Shown here: in pieces, positions 6,890-14,415 of the stretch
Numbering within the stretch: position 1 is the stretch's first letter
Layout of the letters: every line of letters starts with the position of its first letter
Assembly (NCBI RefSeq): GCF_900166655.1
Contig: NZ_FVZB01000007.1
Span: forward strand, 496,001 to 560,000
Length of the DNA stretch: 64,000 nucleotides
Direction of reading: 5' to 3'
Source of the DNA: Halobacillus hunanensis
GTDB taxonomy: Bacteria; Bacillota; Bacilli; Bacillales; Halobacillaceae
Made by a program: the position numbers and the translations under genes
Notes under the pieces: generated by a model
Databases searched by the model: none
Seen by the model: only the letters and a program-made list of their open reading frames with translations
What the model was told of the DNA's origin: nothing

Positions 6890-7900
6890 ATGGTTCAATA
6901 TGTGTTGGATCAATACGACCGCCCGATGAAGGATTTGCGAATATCGGTCATTGACCAATGTAATTTCAGGTGCACCTACTGTATGCCTGCCGAAATATTC
7001 GGGGATGATTATCGGTTTATGCCCACGGAGGAATTACTCAGCTTCGATGAAATTGTTCGGCTGGTCGAAATCTTTGCCAAATTCGGGACTGAAAAGGTTA
7101 GACTAACCGGCGGCGAGCCGTTAATGAGAAAAAATATGGATCAGTTAGTAGCAAGGTTGAAGCAAATTGATGGCATTAAAGATATCGCGATTACGACCAA
7201 CGCGATTTTTTTAGTCAAGCAAGCCCAGAAGTTAAAAGAAGCTGGGCTTGACCGTGTTAATGTTAGTTTAGACGCGATTGAAGATGAAGTGTTCCAGCAG
7301 ACCAATGGACGGGGGATCAAAACAAGTCCTGTATTAAAAGGAATTGAAGCGTCCCGTAAAGCAGGTCTTGAGATTAAAATCAATATGGTCGTGAAAAAGG
7401 GCATGAATGAGAGTCAAATTCTGCCTATGGCGAAATACTTTAAGGAAACAGGCGATACGTTACGGTTTATTGAATTTATGGATGTGGGCAACCACAATGG
7501 CTGGAATATGGACACAGTCATATCCAAGCAGCAGATCATTGATACCATTCATGCTGAAATGCCGCTGGAACCACTAGAACCGAATTATTATGGAGAAGTC
7601 GCGAACCGCTACAAATATAGTGACAGCGAGGCTGAAATCGGAGTGATTTCATCGGTCACCGATGCTTTTTGCAGCAGCTGTACACGAGTGAGATTATCAG
7701 CGGATGGCCAATTATACACCTGCTTGTTTGCGAGTGAAGGCTATGATATTAGGGAAATGTTAAGAGATGACAGCAGTGATCAGGACATTATTTCAAAGCT
7801 GATTAAAATTTGGACGAAGCGGGATGATCAATATTCTGTGGAAAGGGGTGAAGGCAAGCCCACGAAGAAAAAAATCGAAATGTCCTATATTGGCGGATAG
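6890..7900 (+). CDS. moaA: GTP 3',8-cyclase MoaA
   Basis: A 336-residue radical SAM enzyme that converts GTP to the 3',8-cyclised precursor, the first step of molybdenum cofactor synthesis. The N-terminal cluster motif is [10 protein letters not shown] (CxxxCxxC), followed by the SAM motif TGGEPLMR. The second cluster motif [21 protein letters not shown] lies near residue 260-280 with its three cysteines intact. The protein ends in IGG, the essential double glycine of MoaA. The ribosome site GAAAGGAG lies ten bases before the ATG and 18 bases separate it from moeA. Confidence 0.96.
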   Translation: MVQYVLDQYDRPMKDLRISVIDQCNFRCTYCMPAEIFGDDYRFMPTEELLSFDEIVRLVEIFAKFGTEKVRLTGGEPLMRKNMDQLVARLKQIDGIKDIAITTNAIFLVKQAQKLKEAGLDRVNVSLDAIEDEVFQQTNGRGIKTSPVLKGIEASRKAGLEIKINMVVKKGMNESQILPMAKYFKETGDTLRFIEFMDVGNHNGWNMDTVISKQQIIDTIHAEMPLEPLEPNYYGEVANRYKYSDSEAEIGVISSVTDAFCSSCTRVRLSADGQLYTCLFASEGYDIREMLRDDSSDQDIISKLIKIWTKRDDQYSVERGEGKPTKKKIEMSYIGG

Positions 7901-7924
7901 GTTTGAGCAAGCCATCCTAGAAAG

Positions 7925-7972
7925 AATAAGCTCCTGCAGTGAGCCCTAACTCATTAGGGGCTTATTTTTTTT
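7925..7972 (+). terminator. Terminator of moeA-moaA
   Basis: AATAAGCTCCT pairs with AGGGGCTTATT over 11 bp (one G-U); the loop holds a further small stem; a run of T follows. Confidence 0.88.
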
Positions 7973-8019
7973 GAAGAAAGCTCAAGGACGCCTTGTTTGA
8001 CTAAAAAACAAGTGACTGC

Positions 8020-8049
8020 TTTACTCCAATCAGCTTCGTACTCTATAAT
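8020..8049 (+). promoter_or_regulatory. Promoter of ywpF-like gene and K+ channel
   Basis: TTTACT and TATAAT are separated by 18 bases, 35 bases upstream of the ywpF-like start. No terminator separates that gene from the K+ channel downstream, so it may drive both. Confidence 0.55.
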
Positions 8050-8084
8050 GATAAAGATAGAAAGCCAACCTGGAGGTGCAATTT

Positions 8085-8510
8085 GTGAAAACATTTAAAC
8101 TTGTGTCGCTTGATATCGTAGAAGAGAAAAACGATGATCTGACACAAAGACGGATAAAGTTGAGCGATGGGTTGATTATTAACCGTGAAGACGACAAAGG
8201 ACGCTGGGTTGTCGAAGCTTATGTAGACCGCAGTTATGAGGAATACTTTCAAACAATCCAGGATAATGAAGAAGAATTGATGATTCAAGTTAAAATTACG
8301 AAAAAAAGCAATCGACCTGCCACTTTTCTCGTAAAAGTTATTGATAACAATATAATTGGGGATTATATGAATGTGATCTTTATGGGTAACATCGTCGATC
8401 GCCGTCGGGAAAATATTGAAAAAGTATTAAAGATGCTCATGGATGAAGGGTTCCAGGGCGATGAATTACTTGAGGAGTTTAAACGCCGCGGGGAAGAACA
8501 GAAAGGGTAA
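8085..8510 (+). CDS. YwpF-like protein
   Basis: A 141-residue soluble protein matching the YwpF family of Bacilli, of unknown function. The N-terminus (KTFKLVSLDIVEE) and the central acidic strand-rich part fit the family; the C-terminal 45 residues form a charged helix (RRENIEKVLKMLMDEGF). A GTG start is chosen because CTGGAGG ends eight bases before it; the GTG three codons earlier lies inside the ribosome site. It is followed 52 bases later by the K+ channel gene. Confidence 0.7.
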   Translation: MKTFKLVSLDIVEEKNDDLTQRRIKLSDGLIINREDDKGRWVVEAYVDRSYEEYFQTIQDNEEELMIQVKITKKSNRPATFLVKVIDNNIIGDYMNVIFMGNIVDRRRENIEKVLKMLMDEGFQGDELLEEFKRRGEEQKG

Positions 8511-8562
8511 TTCGCCGGGGGTTACATATTAGGAATGAGTGTTGTTTAAAGGAGTATGCTTT

Positions 8563-9921
8563 ATGATGTGGGTGAAGAGACGTAGCCTATGGTGGCTTAA
8601 TAAACTGTCACCGTTTCAATTAATTGCGTTATTTTATCTGTTTGCTGTGACGATTTCTTCGATTTTAATTGCTTTGCCGGTTGCTCATCAACCTGGAGTG
8701 AATCTTGCATTTATCGATATTTTATTCACGGCAGTAAGTGCTGTAAGTGTAACAGGGCTGACCACGGTATCAACGGTGGAAACATTTAGTACGACAGGGA
8801 TCTTTATACTGGCCTTTGTTCTTCAATTCGGCGGGATCGGGGTCATGACGTTAGGGACTATGGTCTGGCTGATTCTCGGTAAAAAAATTGGCATGAAAGA
8901 ACGGCGGCTGATTATGGCTGACCAGAACCAAACCTCTTTCCAGGGCATGGTTCGGATGGTTAAACAAATTGTCATCGTCGTTTTGCTGATTGAGTTAATT
9001 GGGTTCTTGGTATTAGGGACGTATTATTTGCAATACTACGATCCCGCACAAGCCTATTTACAAGGCTTTTTCAGTTCGATTAGTGCTACGACCAACGGTG
9101 GTTTTGATATAACGGGTCAATCGTTAGTTCCTTTTCAGAATGATTATTTCGTGCAGTTCATTCATATGGTACTTATTATTGCTGGGGCTATTGGATTCCC
9201 AGTTCTAATAGAGGTCAAACAGTACCTCTTTAAGCCCACCCATAAAAAAATACAATTTACGTTGTTTGCCAAGCTGACGACATTTACTTTTTTTGCCTTA
9301 GTGGTAGTAGGGGCATTAATGATTGCCATTTTTGAGTACAATCACTTCTTTGCAGGTAAGGATTGGCATGAAATTTTATTTTTCTCGTTATTCCAATCTG
9401 TCACGACGAGGAGTGGGGGATTGGCGACGCTCGATATTAATCAATTTACAGGCCAAACCCAATTATTCATGTCGGGCTTAATGTTTATCGGGGCCTCTCC
9501 CAGTAGTGTAGGGGGAGGAATTCGTACCACAACGTTTGCTCTTGTTATTATTTTCATTTTAACGTTCGCTCGCGGTCACAGTCATATTAAGATCTTTCGA
9601 AGAGAAGTTCACAGTGAAGACTTAAATCGTGCAGTTGCCGTGACAATGATGGCGGTGTTAACTTGTTTTACAGCGGTTCTTGCCTTGACCATAAGTGAAC
9701 CTTACGATTTGAATAAACTCATTTTTGAAGTTTGTTCTGCTTTTGGGACAACGGGATTATCACTTGGCATTACAGCCGGATTGTCTCCTTTTGGCAAAGT
9801 CGTCCTCATGCTGCTGATGTTTATCGGACGGATCGGGATTCTTACCTTTTTGTTCACATGGAAAAAAGACCGAAAAGTAAGCAATTACCATTATCCGAAA
9901 GAGAGAATTATAATCGGGTAA
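8563..9921 (+). CDS. KtrB/TrkH-type potassium channel subunit
   Basis: A 452-residue membrane subunit of a Ktr K+ (Na+-dependent) uptake system with four membrane-pore-membrane repeats. The selectivity-filter loops are visible in order: SVTGLTT, TTNGGFD, TTRSGGLAT and GTTGLSLG. The basic segment GKKIGMKERR after the first repeat is typical of KtrB/KtrD. The start ATG follows AAAGGAG by eight bases; the upstream in-frame GTG is rejected. It would need an RCK subunit; ktrC at 44.9 kb is the only one in the window. In B. subtilis KtrC pairs with KtrD, so this may be KtrD, but I cannot separate KtrB from KtrD by eye. Confidence 0.92.
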   Translation: MMWVKRRSLWWLNKLSPFQLIALFYLFAVTISSILIALPVAHQPGVNLAFIDILFTAVSAVSVTGLTTVSTVETFSTTGIFILAFVLQFGGIGVMTLGTMVWLILGKKIGMKERRLIMADQNQTSFQGMVRMVKQIVIVVLLIELIGFLVLGTYYLQYYDPAQAYLQGFFSSISATTNGGFDITGQSLVPFQNDYFVQFIHMVLIIAGAIGFPVLIEVKQYLFKPTHKKIQFTLFAKLTTFTFFALVVVGALMIAIFEYNHFFAGKDWHEILFFSLFQSVTTRSGGLATLDINQFTGQTQLFMSGLMFIGASPSSVGGGIRTTTFALVIIFILTFARGHSHIKIFRREVHSEDLNRAVAVTMMAVLTCFTAVLALTISEPYDLNKLIFEVCSAFGTTGLSLGITAGLSPFGKVVLMLLMFIGRIGILTFLFTWKKDRKVSNYHYPKERIIIG

Positions 9922-9928
9922 TAAAAGA

Positions 9929-9956
9929 CTGTACACAGCGAAAAAGCTGTGTACAG
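9929..9956. terminator. Hairpin terminator between converging genes
   Basis: A perfect 11-bp stem CTGTACACAGC/GCTGTGTACAG with a 6-base loop. On the minus strand it is followed by TCTTTTATT, so it probably ends the YjcZ-like transcript; on the plus strand there is no T run. Confidence 0.65.
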
Positions 9957-9960
9957 ATCA

Positions 9961-10095
9961 TCACATATATATAATGGCGCCTACAATAATTAAGAGGATA
10001 AAGAGGACTACAATAAGGACTAAGTCACTAACACGAAATCGGCCACCCAAACTGCTGTTCCTGCAATGACATCCATATAGGCTGCCTCCGTGCAT
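9961..10095 (-). CDS. YjcZ-like small membrane protein (sporulation family)
   Basis: A 44-residue protein: a glycine-rich start (MHGGSLYGCHC) and a C-terminal membrane helix with LVLIVVLFILLIIVGA, which is almost the signature sequence of the YjcZ family of small sporulation-associated proteins. GGAGGTG lies seven bases before the ATG. The first codons are part of a strong stem with the upstream leader (see the hairpin at 10081-10142), so translation may be controlled by RNA structure. The upstream 70-residue gene ends 63 bases before it. Confidence 0.78.
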   Translation of the reverse strand: MHGGSLYGCHCRNSSLGGRFRVSDLVLIVVLFILLIIVGAIIYM

Positions 10096-10142
10096 AAGCT
10101 CACCTCCAGTTGAATCTACACAATAGCCTATGCGGAGGCAGC
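10081..10142 (-). promoter_or_regulatory. Start-codon-sequestering hairpin of YjcZ-like gene
   Basis: In minus-strand RNA, GCTGCCTCCG-CATA in the leader pairs with TATG-CA-CGGAGGCAGC spanning the start codon and codons 2-5: 10 bp perfect, a 2-base bulge, then 4 bp that include the AUG. The ribosome site lies in the 32-base loop. Such a stem should hinder initiation until it is opened. Confidence 0.6.
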
Positions 10143-10158
10143 AAAGCTGTATGGGTGC

Positions 10159-10371
10159 CTACCCATTTACAGATGAAAATTCGTCCATACATTCGGTTTT
10201 GGAAACGGTAATGATTTTAGATTGGTGATTGTTAAGGTCTTTCACATTGGAAAATGAATTTTCTTCATCAAGCTCATTACACCAGTGATTCACGTTATCG
10301 TTTTTCAATTCGTTAATGAGCAGCGGGGCAGTTATATGATTTGGACTTGATATACGCTGATTCGCATTCAT
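10159..10371 (-). CDS. Hypothetical 70-residue protein
   Basis: A small polar protein starting MNANQRISSPNHITAPLL, with two cysteines (NHWCNEL, TECMDEF) and no membrane segment. GAGGAGG sits seven bases before the ATG, which is strong support for translation. The stop codon falls inside a small hairpin (ATGGGT/ACCCAT). It precedes the YjcZ-like gene on the same strand and may share its transcript. No family is recognised. Confidence 0.6.
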   Translation of the reverse strand: MNANQRISSPNHITAPLLINELKNDNVNHWCNELDEENSFSNVKDLNNHQSKIITVSKTECMDEFSSVNG

Positions 10372-10656
10372 GTGAACGCCTCCTCTTCACTCATTATGCC
10401 CTGGACCCTTTTGTTCTATTTACATTTTATGATACACTTATACAAAATTTGAGAAAGCGCTATCTTGGCGAAACGGAGCCCTCTTAAAATTTCCCGGGGA
10501 ATGAAGCAGACGAGATTGTACAATCTATAGTATAATAGGGGAGAATTAATCCTATAACCCTTAAACGTTCTTTAATAGGAAAACAGAGTGAATTGTAAAA
10601 GAGGAAGCACGTATGTGAAACTTTTGCTACAATAGAAGCGGTGAGGAGGTGCTGGT

Positions 10657-10737
10657 ATGGAAGCCATCATTATGTTTATTGTCTGTGTGGTCATTTTAGT
10701 TGGATTTATGGGATTCTGTATTTTTGACCGTGGATAA
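10657..10737 (+). CDS. 26-residue single-span membrane peptide
   Basis: Encodes MEAIIMFIVCVVILVGFMGF followed by CIFDRG: one hydrophobic helix with almost no soluble part. GAGGAGG ends seven bases before the ATG and a terminator follows about 50 bases after the stop, so it looks like a complete small gene. No family is recognised. The 285 bases upstream hold a TATAAT at about 10532 without a clear -35 and nothing else I can name. Confidence 0.6.
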   Translation: MEAIIMFIVCVVILVGFMGFCIFDRG

Positions 10738-10785
10738 ATCCAGCACATAAAGCAACATCCATCATACACAGTAAAATCAAGGAGT

Positions 10786-10818
10786 AAACACCTGAGGTCA
10801 GGGTGTTTGCTTTTTTTT
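10786..10818 (+). terminator. Terminator after 26-residue peptide
   Basis: AAACACC/GGTGTTT stem with a nested TGA/TCA pair and eight T. Confidence 0.85.
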
Positions 10819-10882
10819 ATGAAAAAATAGACACCTGCCTGACGGTCACCTTCGATTATAAGAGTGAAAGGAGGTGATCAAC

Positions 10883-11107
10883 ATGGCGGTAACAGCAGAC
10901 AAAACGAACTCCCAATTGCAGCTCGTATTTGAAAATGGAACAGATGAGAAAGGAAACGTGAAATACCGTACGAAATCGTTCAATAACGTGAAAATGGACG
11001 CTACAGCAGACCAGCTTTATAACGTAGCCATTGCGCTTGTACCATTGCAGCAACGCTTGCTATCGATGATTGAACGTAATGATTCAGCTATTCTAACTAA
11101 CCTATAA
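10883..11107 (+). CDS. DUF1659 protein
   Basis: A 74-residue protein of the DUF1659 family, small Bacillaceae proteins of unknown function. Family features visible: NSQLQLVFENGTDEKGN, YRTKSFNNVK and LVPLQQR followed by ERNDSAIL. The start follows AAAGGAGGTGAT by six bases; three upstream in-frame codons are inside that site. It is followed 22 bases later by a DUF2922 gene and then a YvrJ gene, a trio often found together in this group. Confidence 0.85.
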   Translation: MAVTADKTNSQLQLVFENGTDEKGNVKYRTKSFNNVKMDATADQLYNVAIALVPLQQRLLSMIERNDSAILTNL

Positions 11108-11129
11108 TTCGTAAAAAGGAGGAGTACAG

Positions 11130-11342
11130 ATGAAGAAGCTCGAGCTTAAATTTCTGAATGAAGAGGGAAGTATTGTAACGATTTCCCTCGATGAACCTGT
11201 TGAGCCGGTAGATCAAGTTGCGATTCATGCAGCGATGGATGCCGTTATTGCAGAGAATTGCTTCTATTCCAGTGGAGGAAATTTAGTGGAGAAAAAGCAG
11301 GCTAGGATTGTAGAACGCAACGTGTTCGATATTGAGTTATAA
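11130..11342 (+). CDS. DUF2922 protein
   Basis: A 70-residue protein of the DUF2922 family: KLELKFLNEEGSIVTISLDEP at the N-terminus, AAMDAVIAENCFYSSGG in the middle and ARIVERNVFDIEL at the end. The family is a constant partner of DUF1659; its role is unknown. AAAAGGAGG lies nine bases before the ATG. A strong terminator follows 20 bases after the stop. Confidence 0.85.
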   Translation: MKKLELKFLNEEGSIVTISLDEPVEPVDQVAIHAAMDAVIAENCFYSSGGNLVEKKQARIVERNVFDIEL

Positions 11343-11362
11343 AATTTAGTCACACCAAATTG

Positions 11363-11397
11363 GCCATTATGAAGATAAGCTTCATAATGGCTTTTTT
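11363..11397 (+). terminator. Terminator between DUF2922 and YvrJ genes
   Basis: A perfect 12-bp stem GCCATTATGAAG/CTTCATAATGGC, 5-base loop, six T. It splits the YvrJ gene from its two usual partners unless there is read-through. Confidence 0.92.
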
Positions 11398-11420
11398 AAT
11401 GGAAGAAAGGAGTGTCAGAA

Positions 11421-11558
11421 ATGGATACTTGGCTGCCATTCATAACAGATGTGGGCTTCCCCATTGCGGTCACCTTTTATTTATTACACCGTGTGGAAGG
11501 AAAACTGGATGATCTGATTGAATCCATCCATCATCTTCCTGACAAAATGAACGGATAG
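11421..11558 (+). CDS. YvrJ-family small protein
   Basis: A 45-residue protein: MDTWLPFITDVGFPIAVTFYLLHRVEGKLDDL, a single N-terminal membrane helix with the GFPIAVTFYLL core that defines the YvrJ family, then a short amphipathic tail. GAAAGGAG lies nine bases upstream. The function is unknown; its genomic link to DUF1659 and DUF2922 suggests a common process. Confidence 0.82.
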   Translation: MDTWLPFITDVGFPIAVTFYLLHRVEGKLDDLIESIHHLPDKMNG

Positions 11559-11559
11559 T

Positions 11560-11595
11560 AAAAAAGCGCGCCAGCTTTTAATAAGCGGCGCGCTT
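11560..11595 (-). terminator. Terminator of signal peptidase gene
   Basis: AAGCGCGCC/GGCGCGCTT stem with an inner AGCTT/TAAGC-like extension; six T follow on the minus strand. The plus strand has only a weak T tract. Confidence 0.8.
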
Positions 11596-11598
11596 ACT

Positions 11599-12144
11599 TT
11601 ATTGTGTTAAGCTGATTTCATCAAATGGATAAATAATAAGTTCTGTTCGACCGATGATTTCCTCTTCTTTAATAAATCCCAGTCCATTACGACTGTCTTT
11701 ACTGATTGCCCGATTATCTCCCATCACGAAGTATGTGTTATCAGGTACTTTAATGGGCCCAAAATCTCTTGTTGCGTTAATGGCTTCTTTACTTAAAAAG
11801 TTCTGTTCTCGTTTCTGACCGTCAATATAAAGCTGATGGTTTCGAACTTCTATTGTATCGTTAGGCTTTCCGATTACCCGTTTAACATAGTTCTTAACAG
11901 GACGGTCAATAATGACAATATCACCATAAGAGGGCTCATCAATATAGTAAATAATTTTATTAAACATGACGCGTTCTCCGCTCTCAAGCGTAGGGTTCAT
12001 GCTAGCCCCCTCGACGATTGAAGTAGCGAAGAAGAAAGTACGCAGTATAAAGGCAAGGACGACGGCGATGGCAATCGCTTTAATCCATTCCAGCCATTCT
12101 TTCTTAGCTTGTTCAGACAATCTGAATCTTCCTCTCTTAATCAT
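11599..12144 (-). CDS. sipS: Type I signal peptidase
   Basis: A 181-residue membrane-anchored serine protease that removes signal peptides from exported proteins. A cytoplasmic N-terminus is followed by one membrane helix (residues ~22-42). The catalytic serine is S48 in EGASMNPTL, the general base lysine is K88 in YVKRVIGKPNDTIEV, and the family box GDNRAISKDSR lies near residue 145. The length matches the Bacillus P-type peptidases. The ribosome site (AAAGATG) is weak. Assignment to SipS rather than SipT/U/V is not possible from sequence alone. Confidence 0.93.
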   Translation of the reverse strand: MIKRGRFRLSEQAKKEWLEWIKAIAIAVVLAFILRTFFFATSIVEGASMNPTLESGERVMFNKIIYYIDEPSYGDIVIIDRPVKNYVKRVIGKPNDTIEVRNHQLYIDGQKREQNFLSKEAINATRDFGPIKVPDNTYFVMGDNRAISKDSRNGLGFIKEEEIIGRTELIIYPFDEISLTQ

Positions 12145-12340
12145 GCTCGAACATCTTTCATTTTATCATACGGGTATAAAAATGAAACATTGTTGAGTAC
12201 TGTAATCAAATTTTAACATCAAGCCGATCGAGATAATGAAAATTCAGTGAATCTTTTGAAATGTTGCTTTTAATTCTTTGGGGTGGTGAAAGAGTATGGT
12301 AAAATATAGTCTATATTCGCATACGCTAGGAGGTACGATG

Positions 12341-12505
12341 ATGGAAAGTGATCAGCAGGATCAACTCATTTTTAAAATTGAAGAGTTACGCAGGCGTATG
12401 ACAGAGACAGCGTTAGAAGAAGGATTTTCAAGTGTTAAATCGGTGCGAATGAGTCAGGAATTAGACTATTTATTGAATCAAATACAGCAAAAAAATGAAG
12501 CATAA
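12341..12505 (+). CDS. Spo0E-like aspartyl-phosphate phosphatase
   Basis: A 54-residue helical-hairpin protein of the Spo0E family, which dephosphorylates Spo0A~P and so delays sporulation. The first helix IEELRRRMTETALEEGF is followed by the signature SVRMSQELDYLLNQ (SxxxDxL-type catalytic motif, here S-QELD). AGGAGG lies seven bases before the second of two consecutive ATG codons, which I take as the start. The open frame reaches 15 codons further up without support. Confidence 0.85.
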   Translation: MESDQQDQLIFKIEELRRRMTETALEEGFSSVKSVRMSQELDYLLNQIQQKNEA

Positions 12506-12666
12506 TAAAGAGGCTGGACAAAATTAGATTAAGTATAAAGTAATCCGAACTTTTGAAACAAGTTCGGATTACTTGTGTGCCAAGAAAGGATTTTATACCA
12601 TCGCTCCGCTTAGAGTATTGTTGCACTGCGTTGGCTCTGCACAACGCCGATCTTAGTACAACTTTC
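12506..12666. other. Intergenic element with long perfect hairpin
   Basis: A perfect 15-bp stem (12538-12552 with 12560-12574, loop TTGAAAC) follows AGAGGCTGGACAAAA, a phrase seen before terminator-like elements in other Firmicutes. There is no T run, so it is not a simple terminator. A second smaller hairpin with GCGTTG/CAACGC arms lies near 12628-12650. This may be a dispersed repeat, which one window cannot show. Confidence 0.4.
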
Positions 12667-13845
12667 TCAGTCGTGTCTACTGGGTATTTGCGCTTTTGTA
12701 TCCATAAATTGTTCTAGCCTGTCCAGCCCTTCTTGTAAGGTGTCCATTCCATAAGCATAAGAAAGCCTCATATAGCCATTTCCATACTGAGAAAAAGCGT
12801 CTCCGGGCACAAGAGCGACTCCCGCTTCTTCTACCAGCTGTACAGCTTTATCAAATGAACTCATTCCTTCTAATGGAAACTCCGGAAAAACATAAAAAGC
12901 TCCATCAGGTTCCTGATAACGCAGCCCCATCTGGTCGAGTCGTTCTAACACATAAGCTCTTCTTTTTTCGTATTCCTTTTTCATATGCATCGGGTCGGAC
13001 TGGCCGTTTTCGATCGCTTCAAGTGCGGCATACTGACTAATTGAAGTGGCACAGGACACATTGTATTGATGTACTTTAAGGATATGCTTGGCTAACCAGC
13101 TTGGAGCCAGCAAGTACCCGATTCGAAATCCTGTCATCGAATGCGATTTCGACACCCCATTTACGACAATCACGTGATCCCGGACAGAGGGAAGGGAAGC
13201 AATCGATGTATGTGGAGCCGAATACGTCAGTTCGCTGTAAATTTCATCAGCTATCATAAACAAGTTATGTTCCTTAAGGACTTCCGCGATCGCTTTTAAT
13301 TCCTCATTTGATAACGACACTCCCGTCGGGTTGGATGGATAAGGCAGAATGACACACTTCGTCTTTGGTGTCACAGTCTGCTCAATTAAATCAGCTGTGA
13401 GTTTAAACCCGTTCTGGCTCGTGTCTACATGCTTAGCCGTCGCTCCTGCCAGTTTGATAAGCGGTTCATACCCTGGATAAACCGGACCCGGAAGCAGTAC
13501 TTCATCTCCAGGCTGTAAAATAGTTCTCAGCGTAATATCGATCGCCTGGGATGCCCCAACCGTTACAATCACTTCATCTTCGGCTCGATAGGATAACTTG
13601 TATTTTTCCTGAACATGACGGCTGATCGCTTCCCGCAGCTCCAGCAGACCGGCATTGTGCGTATAACTCGTATGATTGGCATCAAGTGCCTGAACGGCCG
13701 CTTGTTTGACATGATCCGGCGTCGGAAAATCCGGCTGGCCAATCGTTAACGACACAACATCTTCATATTGACTAACCATATTAAAAAATTGTCGAATCCC
13801 CGAGATTTGTATCGTTGCTAGTTGTGGATTAATAAAACGCTCCAT
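12667..13845 (-). CDS. patA: N-acetyl-LL-diaminopimelate aminotransferase PatA
   Basis: A 392-residue class I PLP aminotransferase that makes N-acetyl-LL-diaminopimelate in the acetyl branch of lysine synthesis. The N-terminus NPQLATIQISGIRQF and IGQPDFPTPDHVK match B. subtilis PatA closely. The PLP lysine is K233 in NGVSKSHSMTGFRIGY, the PLP-contacting D200 and Y203 are in IADEIYSEL, and the substrate-binding arginine is near residue 366 (YMRLSYA). Its pathway partners dapH and ykuR are at 33.6-35.5 kb. In B. subtilis patA is next to cheV; here they are 13 kb apart. The ribosome site is weak (GGGGGCG). Confidence 0.92.
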   Translation of the reverse strand: MERFINPQLATIQISGIRQFFNMVSQYEDVVSLTIGQPDFPTPDHVKQAAVQALDANHTSYTHNAGLLELREAISRHVQEKYKLSYRAEDEVIVTVGASQAIDITLRTILQPGDEVLLPGPVYPGYEPLIKLAGATAKHVDTSQNGFKLTADLIEQTVTPKTKCVILPYPSNPTGVSLSNEELKAIAEVLKEHNLFMIADEIYSELTYSAPHTSIASLPSVRDHVIVVNGVSKSHSMTGFRIGYLLAPSWLAKHILKVHQYNVSCATSISQYAALEAIENGQSDPMHMKKEYEKRRAYVLERLDQMGLRYQEPDGAFYVFPEFPLEGMSSFDKAVQLVEEAGVALVPGDAFSQYGNGYMRLSYAYGMDTLQEGLDRLEQFMDTKAQIPSRHD

Positions 13846-13914
13846 ATTGTCGCCCCCAAATTAAATGTTAACAAAATGTTCAAACAATTAAGATTTATTA
13901 CTTTCTTTATTTGA

Positions 13915-13920
13915 TATAAT
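13915..13920 (+). promoter_or_regulatory. -10 box of FbpB-like gene
   Basis: A perfect TATAAT preceded by TGA, in a very AT-rich stretch 34 bases upstream of the FbpB-like start. No convincing -35 hexamer and no clear Fur box are visible. Confidence 0.4.
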
Positions 13921-13953
13921 GAAAGTGTAGTAATTGAGAAAGGAGTTTGTGTC

Positions 13954-14100
13954 ATGAGACCCAATCGAATCTCTTTTGAAGAGCTGGTCAATCAAAATAA
14001 AGAACAGCTCTTGAATGATCAACAAGCCTTAGAACAAATCGACAAGCAGATCGATGAAAAAAGAACGAAAACTACGGATAAATCTAAATTTGTAAATTGA
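13954..14100 (+). CDS. FbpB-family small basic protein
   Basis: A 48-residue protein: MRPNRISFEELVNQNKEQLL, then DQQALEQIDKQIDEKR and a lysine-rich end. The SFEELVxxNKxxLLxDxxALExI pattern is that of FbpB, the small Fur-regulated protein of B. subtilis that helps the FsrA RNA silence iron-using genes. GAAAGGAG lies nine bases upstream. Whether iron controls it cannot be seen here: the expected Fur operator is not evident. Confidence 0.75.
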   Translation: MRPNRISFEELVNQNKEQLLNDQQALEQIDKQIDEKRTKTTDKSKFVN

Positions 14101-14113
14101 TCATATCACAGTG

Positions 14114-14146
14114 AGAAAGCAGCCGCATAGCGTGGCTGCTTTTTCT
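14114..14146 (+). terminator. Terminator of FbpB-like gene
   Basis: AGCAGCC/GGCTGCT stem with a 9-base loop and TTTTTCT tail. Confidence 0.85.
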
Positions 14147-14179
14147 ATGTGCTATGCATGAACTGTTCTTTGCCAAATA

Positions 14180-14292
14180 TGCAATTACGTAATAGATGGG
14201 TGCAGTTATTTATGACATTCAATTCGAGCAACTAACATGGAAAAAGTGCAATTCAGCGGAAATATATGCAATAGACCAAAATTATGTGCAAT
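14180..14292. repeat. Degenerate TGCAAT array, 20-21 bp period
   Basis: TGCAAT or near copies occur at 14180, 14201, 14227 (AGCAAC), 14247, 14267 and 14287. The last four are exactly 20 bases apart and the first two 21 apart, with one irregular step. Between copies the sequence is free apart from AT richness. It occupies most of the 315-base gap between the FbpB-like gene and the MBL hydrolase; I see no promoter there that I trust. Confidence 0.65.
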
Positions 14293-14415
14293 GGTTTTAA
14301 TTTTCAGAAAAGATTGAAATTTAATGGAGCTGTGGTACGATTTAAGAATCAGAACAGACTTTGAAATCCCATAAGAACAGAACTTGGCAATGAGAGATAG
14401 GAGTGACATAGAACG

